From positions 2,356,001 through 2,420,000 of the forward strand of contig NC_017934.1 of assembly GCF_000147715.2 (NCBI RefSeq): a stretch of 64,000 bases of DNA. Reading direction: 5' to 3'. The notes beneath the pieces are model-generated. The model was not told where the DNA came from, made no database searches, and saw only the letters and a list, made by a program, of their open reading frames with translations. Below, piece by piece: positions 9,156 through 19,722 of this stretch (positions are counted from its first letter, which is position 1; the number at the start of each line of letters is the position of its first letter). The stretch comes from Mesotoga prima MesG1.Ag.4.2 (GTDB lineage Bacteria > Thermotogota > Thermotogae > Petrotogales > Kosmotogaceae). The position numbers and the translations under genes are program-made.

Positions 9156-10574
9156 TTGAGGAAGACGAAGATTGTATGTACCATCGGTCCGGCTACCGAA
9201 TCTCTTGAAGTTTTGAGAAGCCTTCTTCAAAGGGGAATGGATGTTGCAAGGCTGAACACGACTCACGGCGACATTTCCGAACACAGGGAGCGAATAAGAA
9301 ATCTTAAGGAGATTCGAAAGTCAGCGAATTCTCCCCTTACCATATTATTAGATCTCTCTGGTCCAAAGATCAGGACGGGCGTCTTCAAAAAGGATGCGGT
9401 GGACATTAAAAGAGGCAGTGAAATAATTCTAACAACCGAAGATATCGAGGGGGACGAGAAGATTTTCGGTGTGAACTATAAGAAACTTCCCGAAGAAGTC
9501 CAGCCGGGGAATCTGATTCTCATGGATGATGGGAAGATAAAACTGAGAGTAGAATCGATAACCGGTTCTGAAGTTAGAACTAAGGTTTTAAACGGTGGAA
9601 TAGTGACACACAGAAGAGGTATAAACCTTCCTGGAATCGACATAAGCATTCCTGCAATTACCGAGAAGGATAAGAAGTTCATCAAACTTGGAATTGAAGA
9701 ACGGGTTGATTATTTTGCCCTTTCATTTGTGAGAAGATCGGAAGATGTTGTACATGCCAAAAAAGTGATTAAGGATCTTGGGGGTTCTATTCCAATAATC
9801 TCGAAGATAGAAACAGAACAGGCCTTAAAAAACATTGAACAAATCGCGGAAGTCTCCGACGGATTAATGGTTGCTAGAGGCGATTTAGGAGTTGAAATAC
9901 CGGTCGAAGAAGTCCCGGTAGCTCAGAAGAAGATAATTAGACACGGTAATCAAAAGCGTATTCCCGTGATAACTGCTACTCAAATGCTGGAATCGATGAT
10001 AGAAAATCCGGTACCGACGAGAGCAGAGGCAACCGATATCACAAATGCCATTCTGGACGGTAGCGATGCGATAATGCTTTCTGGCGAGACTTCAATCGGC
10101 AAGTATCCTCTAGAAGCAGTGTCGGTTATGGATCTTACTGCTAGAGCTGCAGAAAAGTATCTTAAGCAGAATCCGGAATTACTGAAGTGGACAAGGGAAA
10201 AGATATCTACGGACGACCATACAGATGCCATATGCAGGGCAGCATGGGATATAAGTGAGGAGCTGAAGGTGAAAGTAATAGTAAGCTCCACATTCTCGGG
10301 GCACACGGCAAGAAACGTCTCCGGGTTTCGCCCGAGAGCTCACATACTTGCAGTTACTCCAAACGAGGAGACGTATTACAGGTTGAACCTCGTTTGGGGT
10401 GCCCGCCCAGTTTTAATGGGCCTTGGCTCCTCGACAGACGATCTCGTCAGAGTGGCCGGACCGCTTGCTAGACGCCTAAAACTTGTGAAATCCGGTGACA
10501 CGATAATACTGACGGCCGGTATTCCGTTTGGAACTAGCAACTCCACGAACATTCTCAAACTGGAAACTGCGTGA
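9156..10574 (+). CDS. pyk: Pyruvate kinase
   Basis: Transfers phosphate from phosphoenolpyruvate to ADP, the last step of glycolysis. 472 residues, the usual length for the Thermotoga-type enzyme. Seen in order: RKTKIVCTIGPA at the N-terminus, LDLSGPKIRTG, the substrate loop ISKIETEQ, GLMVARGDLGVEIP, and ATQMLESMIENPVPTRAE. The C-terminal effector domain runs from about residue 345. It starts at TTG behind GAGGTGG, 13 bases after pfkA, and shares the pfkA promoter. Confidence 0.97.
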   Translation: MRKTKIVCTIGPATESLEVLRSLLQRGMDVARLNTTHGDISEHRERIRNLKEIRKSANSPLTILLDLSGPKIRTGVFKKDAVDIKRGSEIILTTEDIEGDEKIFGVNYKKLPEEVQPGNLILMDDGKIKLRVESITGSEVRTKVLNGGIVTHRRGINLPGIDISIPAITEKDKKFIKLGIEERVDYFALSFVRRSEDVVHAKKVIKDLGGSIPIISKIETEQALKNIEQIAEVSDGLMVARGDLGVEIPVEEVPVAQKKIIRHGNQKRIPVITATQMLESMIENPVPTRAEATDITNAILDGSDAIMLSGETSIGKYPLEAVSVMDLTARAAEKYLKQNPELLKWTREKISTDDHTDAICRAAWDISEELKVKVIVSSTFSGHTARNVSGFRPRAHILAVTPNEETYYRLNLVWGARPVLMGLGSSTDDLVRVAGPLARRLKLVKSGDTIILTAGIPFGTSNSTNILKLETA

Positions 10575-10709
10575 TAGAGTTGCCTGACTCGAAACCATGC
10601 AAAAGGCAGAAGCTGTAAGATAACAAAAAGAATCCAGAGAAAAATGGGAAAAACCGTCTTCTTGCGTGCTTATTTTTTTATGTTTACGATCATTTAACAC
10701 AGAAAGCTC

Positions 10710-10738
10710 TTGAAGAAATCGGAACGATGTTTTATTAT
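10710..10738 (+). promoter_or_regulatory. Promoter of groESL
   Basis: -35 TTGAAG (10710-10715), 17-base spacer, -10 TATTAT (10733-10738), directly upstream of the CIRCE element. Confidence 0.75.
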
Positions 10739-10741
10739 TAA

Positions 10742-10768
10742 TTAGCAGACTATCACTGTGAGTGCTAA
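10742..10768 (+). promoter_or_regulatory. CIRCE operator (HrcA site)
   Basis: TTAGCAGAC, nine bases, GAGTGCTAA. The right arm is the perfect CIRCE half-site; the left arm differs from the consensus TTAGCACTC at two positions. It lies between the -10 and the groES ribosome binding site, where HrcA would block transcription at normal temperature. hrcA itself is not in the window. Confidence 0.92.
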
Positions 10769-10795
10769 AACATAAAATTCGAAAGGAGGCTTTTT

Positions 10796-12701
<1,906 letters not shown>

Positions 12702-12717
12702 TGAAGTAGATCTTTTG

Positions 12718-12750
12718 AAGGGAGAGCTTGCTCTCCCTTTTTTTTTTTTT
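12718..12750 (+). terminator. Rho-independent terminator of groESL
   Basis: A ten-pair stem with core GGGAGAGC/GCTCTCCC around a TT loop, followed by a run of at least twelve T. It begins about 16 bases after the groEL stop. Confidence 0.95.
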
Positions 12751-13232
12751 GCTAAGTAGAAAAGCCTCTTTGTACGATAAAGAAAACGAACTAAGAGAGC
12801 CTCTATGAATTATCTTCTCTCACAGTTTCTTCCTATAATTCTCCTTTGAATAGCTGATCATTACCCATATCATCTTCTCTGGAGCTCAATAGTTCCTTAC
12901 CGAATCGGTAATCATCATCAAACGAACACGACTTCACTCATCTCTATGGTCTTGACATTAATCTCGCTTGATCGAGGGGCCGTTTGCAGCTGAAAGATCT
13001 ATTTGTTAGAAGGCACTGATAGTTGGTCATTGAATGGTGTAAAAATCGAGAAAACGAAAATTCGAAAGTAGAGAGTAATGAGTTCCTTGATGACCGCTGT
13101 ACTCTTAAAATCAAGGATCCGCTGATCGCTGTGAAGAACCGTTTTTGAATAGGATCAAAAAAATCGATAAAGATGTCAGAGGTTTGAGGATAAATGTATG
13201 AAGATCAGATCGTTCAGAGAATCTAACAATGC
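12751..13232. other. Gene-free stretch after groESL
   Basis: No credible reading frame or RNA gene. AT-rich sequence with a short motif, CCGCTGATCGCTGT, near 13120, which recurs near 13292. No promoter could be assigned with confidence. Confidence 0.5.
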
Positions 13233-13651
13233 GTCATGAACTTGTTTCAGCATCTCGATCTAAGATCCGCTATGCGCTAAAGAACGAAGACCCGCTGATC
13301 GCTGTAATGGTCGTTATCCGTTGACCGTTCAAGAACAAGGACCCGTTCGCCGAAAATAACAACCGAGAAAGTGCGTTGTCGAGACGTTCACTCGCTCACG
13401 AGAAGATGAGAGCGAAAATAGGGACTGACGATTCTCCCCACGTCCCTTTTACGCGAGGGACAGGGATCCTGACCAGGAGCATTGTCAGGATGACGTGAAG
13501 GGAGAGCCTGCCCTGAAGTGCTCCTGTTCAGGGTGATTCCCTAATTCCCACATACTGTCATCCCGTAGTGCTCCGGTACAGGATCTCGTACCCATGAACC
13601 GCTATGCGCTGATAAGATCAAAACTGAATCCCGAAACAAGTTCGGGATGAC
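13233..13651. repeat. Cluster of REP-like hairpin repeats
   Basis: Five related units at 13233-13256, 13464-13494, 13511-13533, 13557-13587 and 13626-13651. Each is built around GTCATCC(T/C)GA...TC(A/G)GGAT arms, four of them clearly inverted, in mixed orientation; loops are GTGCTCC-like or ACAAG. The best has arms ATCCCGAA/TTCGGGAT. Between them the short words CCGCTATGCGCT (near 13270 and 13598) and CCGCTGATCGCTG recur. This is the pattern of chromosomal extragenic palindromes. Function unknown. Confidence 0.65.
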
Positions 13652-13669
13652 AAAGTGAGAGACATCCAT

Positions 13670-15391
13670 CCTGCATTCCCGGAAATTATAACGAGGGTGA
13701 TTTCACCCCCAGCTTGGCATAGATCTCCTCCTGCTTTTTAGTGACTTCTCCGATCATGCGGCCATGTTCGGGAGACTCAAACCTTTCAATGGTGTCAAGT
13801 TCGTCAAGGAGACCTTGCAATGTCCAGTTCTCCAAGAGACAGGTGTCCTGCATCTTCTTCTTTATGTAGGAAAGATAAATCAAGGCGACAAACTCGACAA
13901 ACAACTTGCCATTCAGTGATAGTTCAGATGAAACCTGCATTCTACCGAAATTCAAACGGTCTTTTAGGTTCCCAAACCCCTTTTCCACTATGTCTTTACT
14001 GCGATAGAGAGATAAGGCCTCGAAGGGATCTTTGACTTCATTGGAGAGCAGTGCGAAATAGCCATAGTTTCTTGCCGCTTCACGCATCGCCTCTTCCTTC
14101 GGTGTGATTTTCCTGAACTTACTGGTAACAGTAAAGTATTTGTCGTAGTCCTTCATGCGGTATTCTTCACGTGTGTTGTTTACCAGATCATTGTATAGTC
14201 TGCTCAGATAATCGTTCATCTCTGCCTGATCTCTGGCAGCCTTCTCGCCATTGTAGAAAAGATGAAGATATGCCCTCCTTTTCGAGCTGAGAACATCTCC
14301 CTTATTGGGTCTTTCCTGTTCATATTCCCACTGGGTCGTCCGGCACAAGCCATATACTCCGAACTGGGGTTGCAGGTTTGACCATAGCTGGAGGTTATCG
14401 CGCTCTTCTTCCAGGGTCTCTTTCACATAATTCAAATTCAGTTTGACACCGATGATGAATTTCTGGTGGTTCTTGAAGAGCAGGTTTATGTTCTCTCTGC
14501 TGTAAAAGCCTCTGTCAAGAAGGACACTTACCTTTTTGTATCCCATGACATTGAATTCAGCCATAAGCTGCTTGACTGTTTTCACGTCGGTGATATTGCC
14601 AGGGAGCTTCCGGTAGTAAAAGGGAAGTCCAGACTGTTCACCGAAGAGAAGGGCGAGGTTGATGTGAGGTAGTCTGTCGTACTCTTTGTTTCTTCCCTTC
14701 TTTACCTGACTCAGTGTCTCTGAATAACTGGAGATGGAAGTGATGTCAAAGGCCCAGTATTCTTTCTCAATTCTACGTCTACCTTGTTTCTTGAAGAACA
14801 TCATCCTCTCTTCTTCGGAAATAGATTGAAACAGCTCACTACCGCGCTGTGATGGTATGTCTTCTCCATAAGGATGGGCATGCAATCTCTGCCAACGGGA
14901 AAACCTACTGAGGGAGTTATTCTCTTCGAGAATAAGATAATAGGCAACCGATAAAATCATTCTATAACGGTCGGGGAAACAGGCTTTCAAATCTGCCTCA
15001 ACTTCTGTGATCTTTCCAACCTGATCGAGAAGATAGCAAGCACCATAGAAATCCCTGCGGATTTTGGTTATGGGAACTGGACCGGGCTTTTTCGAAATGC
15101 TATCCTTCCTGTATGACCTGGTCGGTACGATTTCTCCAGTACTTGTATTCAGCTTGCCGATTAAAGTTCTCTTGGCTCTCGACTGTTGCTTTTCCTTGTC
15201 CCAATAGGCTTCGTTTTTGTAGACATATGTGATTCCAGTTTTCTTGTTCTTTTGATAGACAATCCCCATCTCCTCACCTCGTTACATACATTATAATATA
15301 TAACGAGGCATAAACCTAGAGAAAACAACCCTAACTCAGTCTTTTCAACCCTTTACAAGGTTTTCATCGTTAGACTTTTCGGGAACTTTGG
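13670..15391 (-). mobile_element. Insertion sequence copy A (IS1634-like)
   Basis: 1722 bp, defined by alignment with copy B at 41562-43307. Imperfect inverted ends: CCTGCATTCCCGGAAA at the left and CCAAAGTTCCCGAAAA read inward from the right. The flanks ATCCAT and GTTCAA do not match, so there is no target duplication, unlike copy B. It is 24 bp shorter than copy B because of two small in-frame differences in the transposase. Its right end directly abuts a nadE fragment. Confidence 0.85.
13686..15269 (-). CDS. IS1634-like DDE transposase, copy A
   Basis: 527 residues. N-terminus MGIVYQKNKKTGITYVY and a catalytic core with FDITSISSYSE (first Asp), SVLLDRGFYSRENI (second Asp) and the C-terminal YRSKDIVEKGFGNLKDRL (Glu region) place it among IS4-superfamily, IS1634-like transposases. 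It differs from copy B mainly by lacking five residues (TEQKD) near residue 60 and three near residue 395. The frame is intact, so it may be active. It starts at ATG behind GGTGAGGAG. Confidence 0.9.
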   Translation of the reverse strand: MGIVYQKNKKTGITYVYKNEAYWDKEKQQSRAKRTLIGKLNTSTGEIVPTRSYRKDSISKKPGPVPITKIRRDFYGACYLLDQVGKITEVEADLKACFPDRYRMILSVAYYLILEENNSLSRFSRWQRLHAHPYGEDIPSQRGSELFQSISEEERMMFFKKQGRRRIEKEYWAFDITSISSYSETLSQVKKGRNKEYDRLPHINLALLFGEQSGLPFYYRKLPGNITDVKTVKQLMAEFNVMGYKKVSVLLDRGFYSRENINLLFKNHQKFIIGVKLNLNYVKETLEEERDNLQLWSNLQPQFGVYGLCRTTQWEYEQERPNKGDVLSSKRRAYLHLFYNGEKAARDQAEMNDYLSRLYNDLVNNTREEYRMKDYDKYFTVTSKFRKITPKEEAMREAARNYGYFALLSNEVKDPFEALSLYRSKDIVEKGFGNLKDRLNFGRMQVSSELSLNGKLFVEFVALIYLSYIKKKMQDTCLLENWTLQGLLDELDTIERFESPEHGRMIGEVTKKQEEIYAKLGVKSPSL

Positions 15392-15514
15392 GTTCAAAAC
15401 AGTGGTTCAGCAGTGACTGGTAATTGGTATTCTCCAGTCTTTTCCGAAAGCTCTTTTGGATACTTTCATTTCGGGAGGAAACTGTTTGCGTTTGTACTCG
15501 CTCCTTCTCAAAAG
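15392..15514 (-). pseudogene. Duplicated 3' tail of nadE next to IS copy A
   Basis: Read on the minus strand, this stretch matches the last part of nadE (about 1380-1503): it encodes LLRRSEYKRKQ, KVSKRAFGKDWR and PIT, then the TGA and the following bases up to GTTTTGAAC, with a five-base deletion after the stop. By eye about eight substitutions over 118 bases, six of which change residues. The match ends exactly at the IS boundary on one side and stops abruptly inside the gene on the other. No intact second nadE surrounds it. Confidence 0.85.
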
Positions 15515-15786
15515 AACAATGGACCGTTTAGCTGGCTGTTTAAATGTCTCACGCTTCCTACACGATATTGCACTGTTATTGGTAATCTGCCTGAATGAAG
15601 GCACTTCTTTCTGCGCCACGATGCATAACCGGGTATTGTCGACTGGAAGAGAAATTTCTTGAGTTAATAAAGATTTGTCGTGATGAAGCTTTGATAACTT
15701 TGACCCTGGCTTTTATTGAAAGAGGTTCGTCAATTTCGCAGAAGGCCTTTTGGCTAAAGACTCGTAGAGTGTGGCAAAATAGTTTC
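15515..15786. other. Unassigned stretch between nadE fragment and permease
   Basis: An open frame runs through from 15595 into the permease gene, but its first 64 residues look unlike a transporter N-terminus and have no good ribosome binding site. I treat it as non-coding or as scar from the rearrangement at the IS. No clear promoter. Confidence 0.4.
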
Positions 15787-17418
15787 ATGAGAGATTTCTT
15801 GTTGATTCTTAAGTGGCGAGGTGTCGAAGGGTTGAGAATGCTGACCCGTCAGGGAAAGAGAGCGTTTGTTGCTTCTTTTCTTGCTGTCGCATTCGTGATA
15901 ATGATCGCTGTTCCGATTGCCTTCTACTTGAGAGGTTACCTCGTGCCGAATTTCTCCAGGGTCGCCGATCTCTCCGATCAGTTAAGGGAGCTGACGGGAA
16001 TCGATCTAAAACTGATAGTTGTCTCATTCTTTTCGGCGATAATATTCTCAATACTTCTTGGGAGCGACCTTCCAATTGTAGTCTCAAACCTTTTCTTTTC
16101 TGAACGGGTTAAAATGCTGCTGAATTTGCCGGTAAGGACAGCCACTATTGCAAATGTTCAGTTGCTTGAAGTTCTGGCTGCGGGAGGATTGCCCATACTT
16201 CTTTTTGCGCCGGTCTTCATGGCCGCATTAAGAGGCTTGGGGTACTCGGACGGGAGATTCTGGATGGCCCTCGTCTTGCTCTTTGTCTTCGTGCTCAACA
16301 CTCTGGCGATAACTGCGATAATCTCATTCGTGATTGTCTTTCTATCTAAGGGGCGCTTTCTTAAGACGCTTTCGGCTATGATGACCATGGTTACGCTTTT
16401 CGTTTTCATTTTCACATTGAGATTCATGGACTTTTCCGCAATTGATCTTGCAAAACCTGATCAGGTTGCAGAACAATTCGGCGGGCTTCAGAGCATTGTC
16501 ACTTCCCCCTATCTTCCCTGGTCGCCCTTTGTAAGAGCAATTACGGGAGGTACAAGGGATCTTGCCGTGTTCATAGTATCCTCGATAGGTATCTTTTCTT
16601 CTCTAGCACTGCTAGAAATCTTCCTTTACAGCAAGGTTCTCCAGAAGCTTATGACTAGACCAATCGGGAATGTGTCCCCGAAATCAAATGGAGATTTCAA
16701 AGTTCATGGATTGTTTTTGGGTCTGCTGATAAAGGATTCATTGTTGCTTCTTCGAGAGCCCAAACTCATGTTTGCAGTTCTGTATCCTTCACTGTTCGTC
16801 CCTGTGGTTGTCCTTGTCAACCCGGGTCTTCTAAGCAGCTTTGGTATTTTACAGCTGTTGGGTCTTATAGTTTTCCTCTTCAGTAACTACACAACTGTCT
16901 CTTCGACCGCACTTTTTGCTTTTGAGAGGCAACTTGGCGATACTTCATGGTTGTTTCCCATCAGGCGGGTCAAGACGATCTTATCGAAATCGTTCGTTAT
17001 TACCTCTCTGTATTCTTTCGTCATTTTGCTTGTGGGTTTATACGTCTCCAACAACACTTCACAGTACGGGACTTTCATGATGAATTTCATTCTATTTATG
17101 ATTCCTACGATCTTCGTTCTTTCATTGTTAGGGGGATTTCTCGAGAAGAGCTTTGGAACGAAGGATTCGAAGAACGTTTTTAAGGCACTAAGTCTTTCGG
17201 GTGCGATTCTATCTTTCCTTCTATCAACACTTCTCCCCGTTTTTTCAACGCTTCCAATGACCCTGTACATTTCCGGAAATATCGGTCTTTTTCTTAATTT
17301 CATGAATATCCCTATAGTTTCACCCTTTACCTGGCTCTTAGGACTTGTTTTGCCGGTTTCTCTCTGGGTCTCTATAGCCTGGGCATCGTTCAGATCACTG
17401 TGCTATAATTTTGTCTGA
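15787..17418 (+). CDS. ABC-2-like multispanning membrane protein
   Basis: 543 residues from ATG 15787; ATG 15838, with GAAGGG before it, is an alternative. A basic amphipathic N-terminus (KWRGVEGLRMLTRQGKRAF) is followed by about 12 hydrophobic segments in two halves, separated by a cytoplasmic loop (LMTRPIGNVSPKSNGDFKVHG, about residues 288-307). The pattern of interface helix, membrane bundle and repeat of the two resembles ABC-2-type export permeases. No ATPase gene of an exporter is adjacent, so a partner would have to be encoded elsewhere. The next genes (MoxR ATPase, VWA protein) run in the same direction, but a promoter overlaps its end. Substrate unknown. Confidence 0.55.
   Translation: MRDFLLILKWRGVEGLRMLTRQGKRAFVASFLAVAFVIMIAVPIAFYLRGYLVPNFSRVADLSDQLRELTGIDLKLIVVSFFSAIIFSILLGSDLPIVVSNLFFSERVKMLLNLPVRTATIANVQLLEVLAAGGLPILLFAPVFMAALRGLGYSDGRFWMALVLLFVFVLNTLAITAIISFVIVFLSKGRFLKTLSAMMTMVTLFVFIFTLRFMDFSAIDLAKPDQVAEQFGGLQSIVTSPYLPWSPFVRAITGGTRDLAVFIVSSIGIFSSLALLEIFLYSKVLQKLMTRPIGNVSPKSNGDFKVHGLFLGLLIKDSLLLLREPKLMFAVLYPSLFVPVVVLVNPGLLSSFGILQLLGLIVFLFSNYTTVSSTALFAFERQLGDTSWLFPIRRVKTILSKSFVITSLYSFVILLVGLYVSNNTSQYGTFMMNFILFMIPTIFVLSLLGGFLEKSFGTKDSKNVFKALSLSGAILSFLLSTLLPVFSTLPMTLYISGNIGLFLNFMNIPIVSPFTWLLGLVLPVSLWVSIAWASFRSLCYNFV
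17401..17409 (+). promoter_or_regulatory. Extended -10 promoter of the MoxR cluster
   Basis: TGCTATAAT (TG at 17401, TATAAT at 17404-17409) inside the last codons of the permease gene, 33 bases before the MoxR start. There is no good -35, as is common for extended -10 promoters. Confidence 0.55.
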
Positions 17419-17441
17419 ATGAGGATTTTGGAGGGATACGC

Positions 17442-18539
17442 TTGAAGGTTCAAGATGCAAAACACTTGAGTAAAATAATTATGGAGTCTGGAGAGATCCC
17501 GCTTCTCTGGGGCCACTTTGGGGTGGGAAAGACAGATCTCGCTAGGGAGATCGCATCCGAGACGGGCAGAGAACTGATAATTCTAGTGATTTCACAGATG
17601 GAGCCCGGTGATCTCATCGGAATGCCTTCAAGGGATGGAGAGCGGACACTGTTCTTAAGGCCCGACTGGTGGCCAACCGAAGGAAATGTCATATTGATGA
17701 TAGATGAAGTGAACAGAGCTCACAGATCGATAAGAAATGCAATAATGCAGCTCTTAATAGATAGAAGAATACACAATCACTTTCTTCCGGAAGGAAGCTG
17801 GATAATGGCAGCGGCTAACCCGCCGGATGAGGAATACGATCAGGTAGAGCTAATAACTGACCCCGCCTTCATGTCGAGGTTCTTCCACATAGAGCTCACT
17901 CCAGATCCCGATGAGTGGCTTAAATGGGCTGAAATTCAGGGAATGCCAAGCAACGTGACGAATTTTATCAGGGAGTATCCGGAGTTTCTTTCGAGGGATA
18001 CAATAGTTTCGATGCGTCTCGAGCTGAGGCCGAGCCCCCGTAGCTGGTATAAGCTTGGAAGAGTATTCGCAGACCTTTCAAGCGAAGAGATCGAGAGATA
18101 CGGTTATGTAATAGCTGCCGGCATTGTTGGTCCCGAGGCGGCCAGGACTTTCATGAGCAAGATTCAAGGTAGCGAACTTCTCCCTTCTCCAAGAGCTCTC
18201 CTTCTTGATCTTGACGAGAACATTCTAGGGAGGCTTTCGGAGGGGGACATCTCATGGACCAGTGCCTCGGTGCTCCGTGTTACGAAGCATCTTTCTGAGC
18301 TAGATGATTTGCAAGTTCAGGAATACTTTCAGAACGTTCCGCTAATCGCCGGTAATCTTCTCAGAATTGGGAAAGTGATTCCAAAAGACTCATTCTTCTC
18401 GGTGATAAGGCACATTGTTCATCAGGTAGAAGGAGAGAAGGGACTGAAACGGGCTTTTTATGAGAATCTTCTTGAGGAACTGGCAATGGATCACGATGTT
18501 CTGAAATTCCTTCAGAGGAGCGAAAAGGATGATAAATGA
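17442..18539 (+). CDS. MoxR-type AAA+ ATPase
   Basis: 365 residues starting at TTG behind GGAGGG. AAA+ core: Walker A GHFGVGKTD (residues 24-32), sensor-like GDLIGMPSRDG, Walker B ILMIDEVNRAH, and a sensor-1 region IMAAANPPDEEY. The FMSRFFHIEL segment is typical of MoxR proteins. The C-terminal 150 residues are the lid and an extension without a known motif. MoxR ATPases work as chaperones with VWA-domain partners, and the next gene, overlapping by 11 bases, encodes such a partner. Target complex unknown. Confidence 0.88.
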   Translation: MKVQDAKHLSKIIMESGEIPLLWGHFGVGKTDLAREIASETGRELIILVISQMEPGDLIGMPSRDGERTLFLRPDWWPTEGNVILMIDEVNRAHRSIRNAIMQLLIDRRIHNHFLPEGSWIMAAANPPDEEYDQVELITDPAFMSRFFHIELTPDPDEWLKWAEIQGMPSNVTNFIREYPEFLSRDTIVSMRLELRPSPRSWYKLGRVFADLSSEEIERYGYVIAAGIVGPEAARTFMSKIQGSELLPSPRALLLDLDENILGRLSEGDISWTSASVLRVTKHLSELDDLQVQEYFQNVPLIAGNLLRIGKVIPKDSFFSVIRHIVHQVEGEKGLKRAFYENLLEELAMDHDVLKFLQRSEKDDK

Positions 18540-19722
18540 GGAATTGATGGAACGGGCAGTCTTTGAATTGGGAAAAGACAGTCCTTTCTACAATTTTCTC
18601 CTCCTATTCATAGATAGAATCCCCTCGGTTGCAGTCAGAACGTTGAAACTACGAGTGAGTTCAAGAGGAAGGTTTCAGCTCCTATACAATCCAGATACTC
18701 TTCGAAATAAACCTCTGGCTTTCACAAAGGCATTACTAAAACATGAGTGTCTCCACATAGTAAATGGTCACATACTGATACCGGTAAGCAAGTCCAGAGA
18801 AAAAATGCTGTGGGATCTGTCGATGGACGCGGCCGTGAATCAGTTCATACGGGAACTCGATGCGTTCAGCCTCCCAATGGATTCGATTTTGAAAGAAGGC
18901 TGCGGGACCGACAACGAGAGGTTTTTCGTCGGACCTCCAATGCAGTATCCGGGAATGACGGCAGAGTTCTATCACGACTGGGGACTTGACTTCATGAAGA
19001 AGAACAAGACCATTGATCTCGAACTACTGGATTCAAATATCTCCAGGCCGGATTCACATGAGGACTTTGGCAAGTTCGAGCTTCCCAAGGAGTTTGTAGA
19101 GGATCTACTGAAGCAGGTGATCTCTGAGACTATGGAAAAGGCCAAGACCGGCATGCCAGAAGGTCTCGAGGGAGTTATGAAGCTGGTTCTCGACAATCCC
19201 GTTCTGGACTGGAGAAATATGATTCGACGTTTCTTTGGTTCCTCCATGCAGGTTGGAAGGTACAGAACTCCGATGAGGCCCAACCGAAGATATGATGATC
19301 AACCGGGATGGAGAAACGACTATGCGGCAAAGCTGGTAGTAGTGGTCGATACCAGTGGCAGCATTATCGAAGAGGAGTTCAACTCTTTCTTCAGTGAGAT
19401 AGACGAAGTTACAAGAGTTACAGATTCCAGGGTCTGGCTGGTGCAGGTTGATGAGACGGTTCAGAGCGTGATGAAATATGGAAAGGGAATGTGGAGAGAC
19501 CTTAAGCTCATGGGAAGAGGGGAAACTGATCTTCAGCCGGCCGTCGATTACGCTCAGGAAAAGCTGAGACCTGAAGGTCTCCTCCTCTTCACCGACGGGT
19601 TCACGGATTTGCCTACAGTTTCGAGAAGAGTATTGTTCGTTCTACCAAAGAGCCACAATTCAGATTTTGCTGAAGAAGCAAAATCAATATACGGACGTTC
19701 GTCGGTGGTGTTTCTTAAGTGA
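18529..19722 (+). CDS. DUF2201-type metallopeptidase-like protein with VWA domain
   Basis: 397 residues. The N-terminal domain has the zinc-site motif HECLH in LLKHECLHIVNGH (about residues 73-85) followed by LWDLSMDAAVNQFI, as in DUF2201 putative metallopeptidases. The C-terminal part is a VWA-like domain with KLVVVVDTSGSI (first part of a MIDAS site) at about 265 and GETDLQPAV, LLLFTDGFTD further on. It overlaps the MoxR gene by 11 bases, the classic MoxR/VWA pairing in which the ATPase and the VWA protein assemble or remodel a metal-dependent target. Whether the peptidase site is active is not known. Confidence 0.85.
   Translation: MINEELMERAVFELGKDSPFYNFLLLFIDRIPSVAVRTLKLRVSSRGRFQLLYNPDTLRNKPLAFTKALLKHECLHIVNGHILIPVSKSREKMLWDLSMDAAVNQFIRELDAFSLPMDSILKEGCGTDNERFFVGPPMQYPGMTAEFYHDWGLDFMKKNKTIDLELLDSNISRPDSHEDFGKFELPKEFVEDLLKQVISETMEKAKTGMPEGLEGVMKLVLDNPVLDWRNMIRRFFGSSMQVGRYRTPMRPNRRYDDQPGWRNDYAAKLVVVVDTSGSIIEEEFNSFFSEIDEVTRVTDSRVWLVQVDETVQSVMKYGKGMWRDLKLMGRGETDLQPAVDYAQEKLRPEGLLLFTDGFTDLPTVSRRVLFVLPKSHNSDFAEEAKSIYGRSSVVFLK

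Noticed and set aside
13233-13651. CRISPR array
   Set aside because: The repeats are hairpins of unequal length, in both orientations and irregularly spaced, with no uniform spacers and no cas genes.
15407-15619. 70-codon minus-strand frame ending like NadE
   Set aside because: Only its second half matches nadE; the first half is unrelated and has no ribosome binding site. Recorded as a nadE fragment instead.
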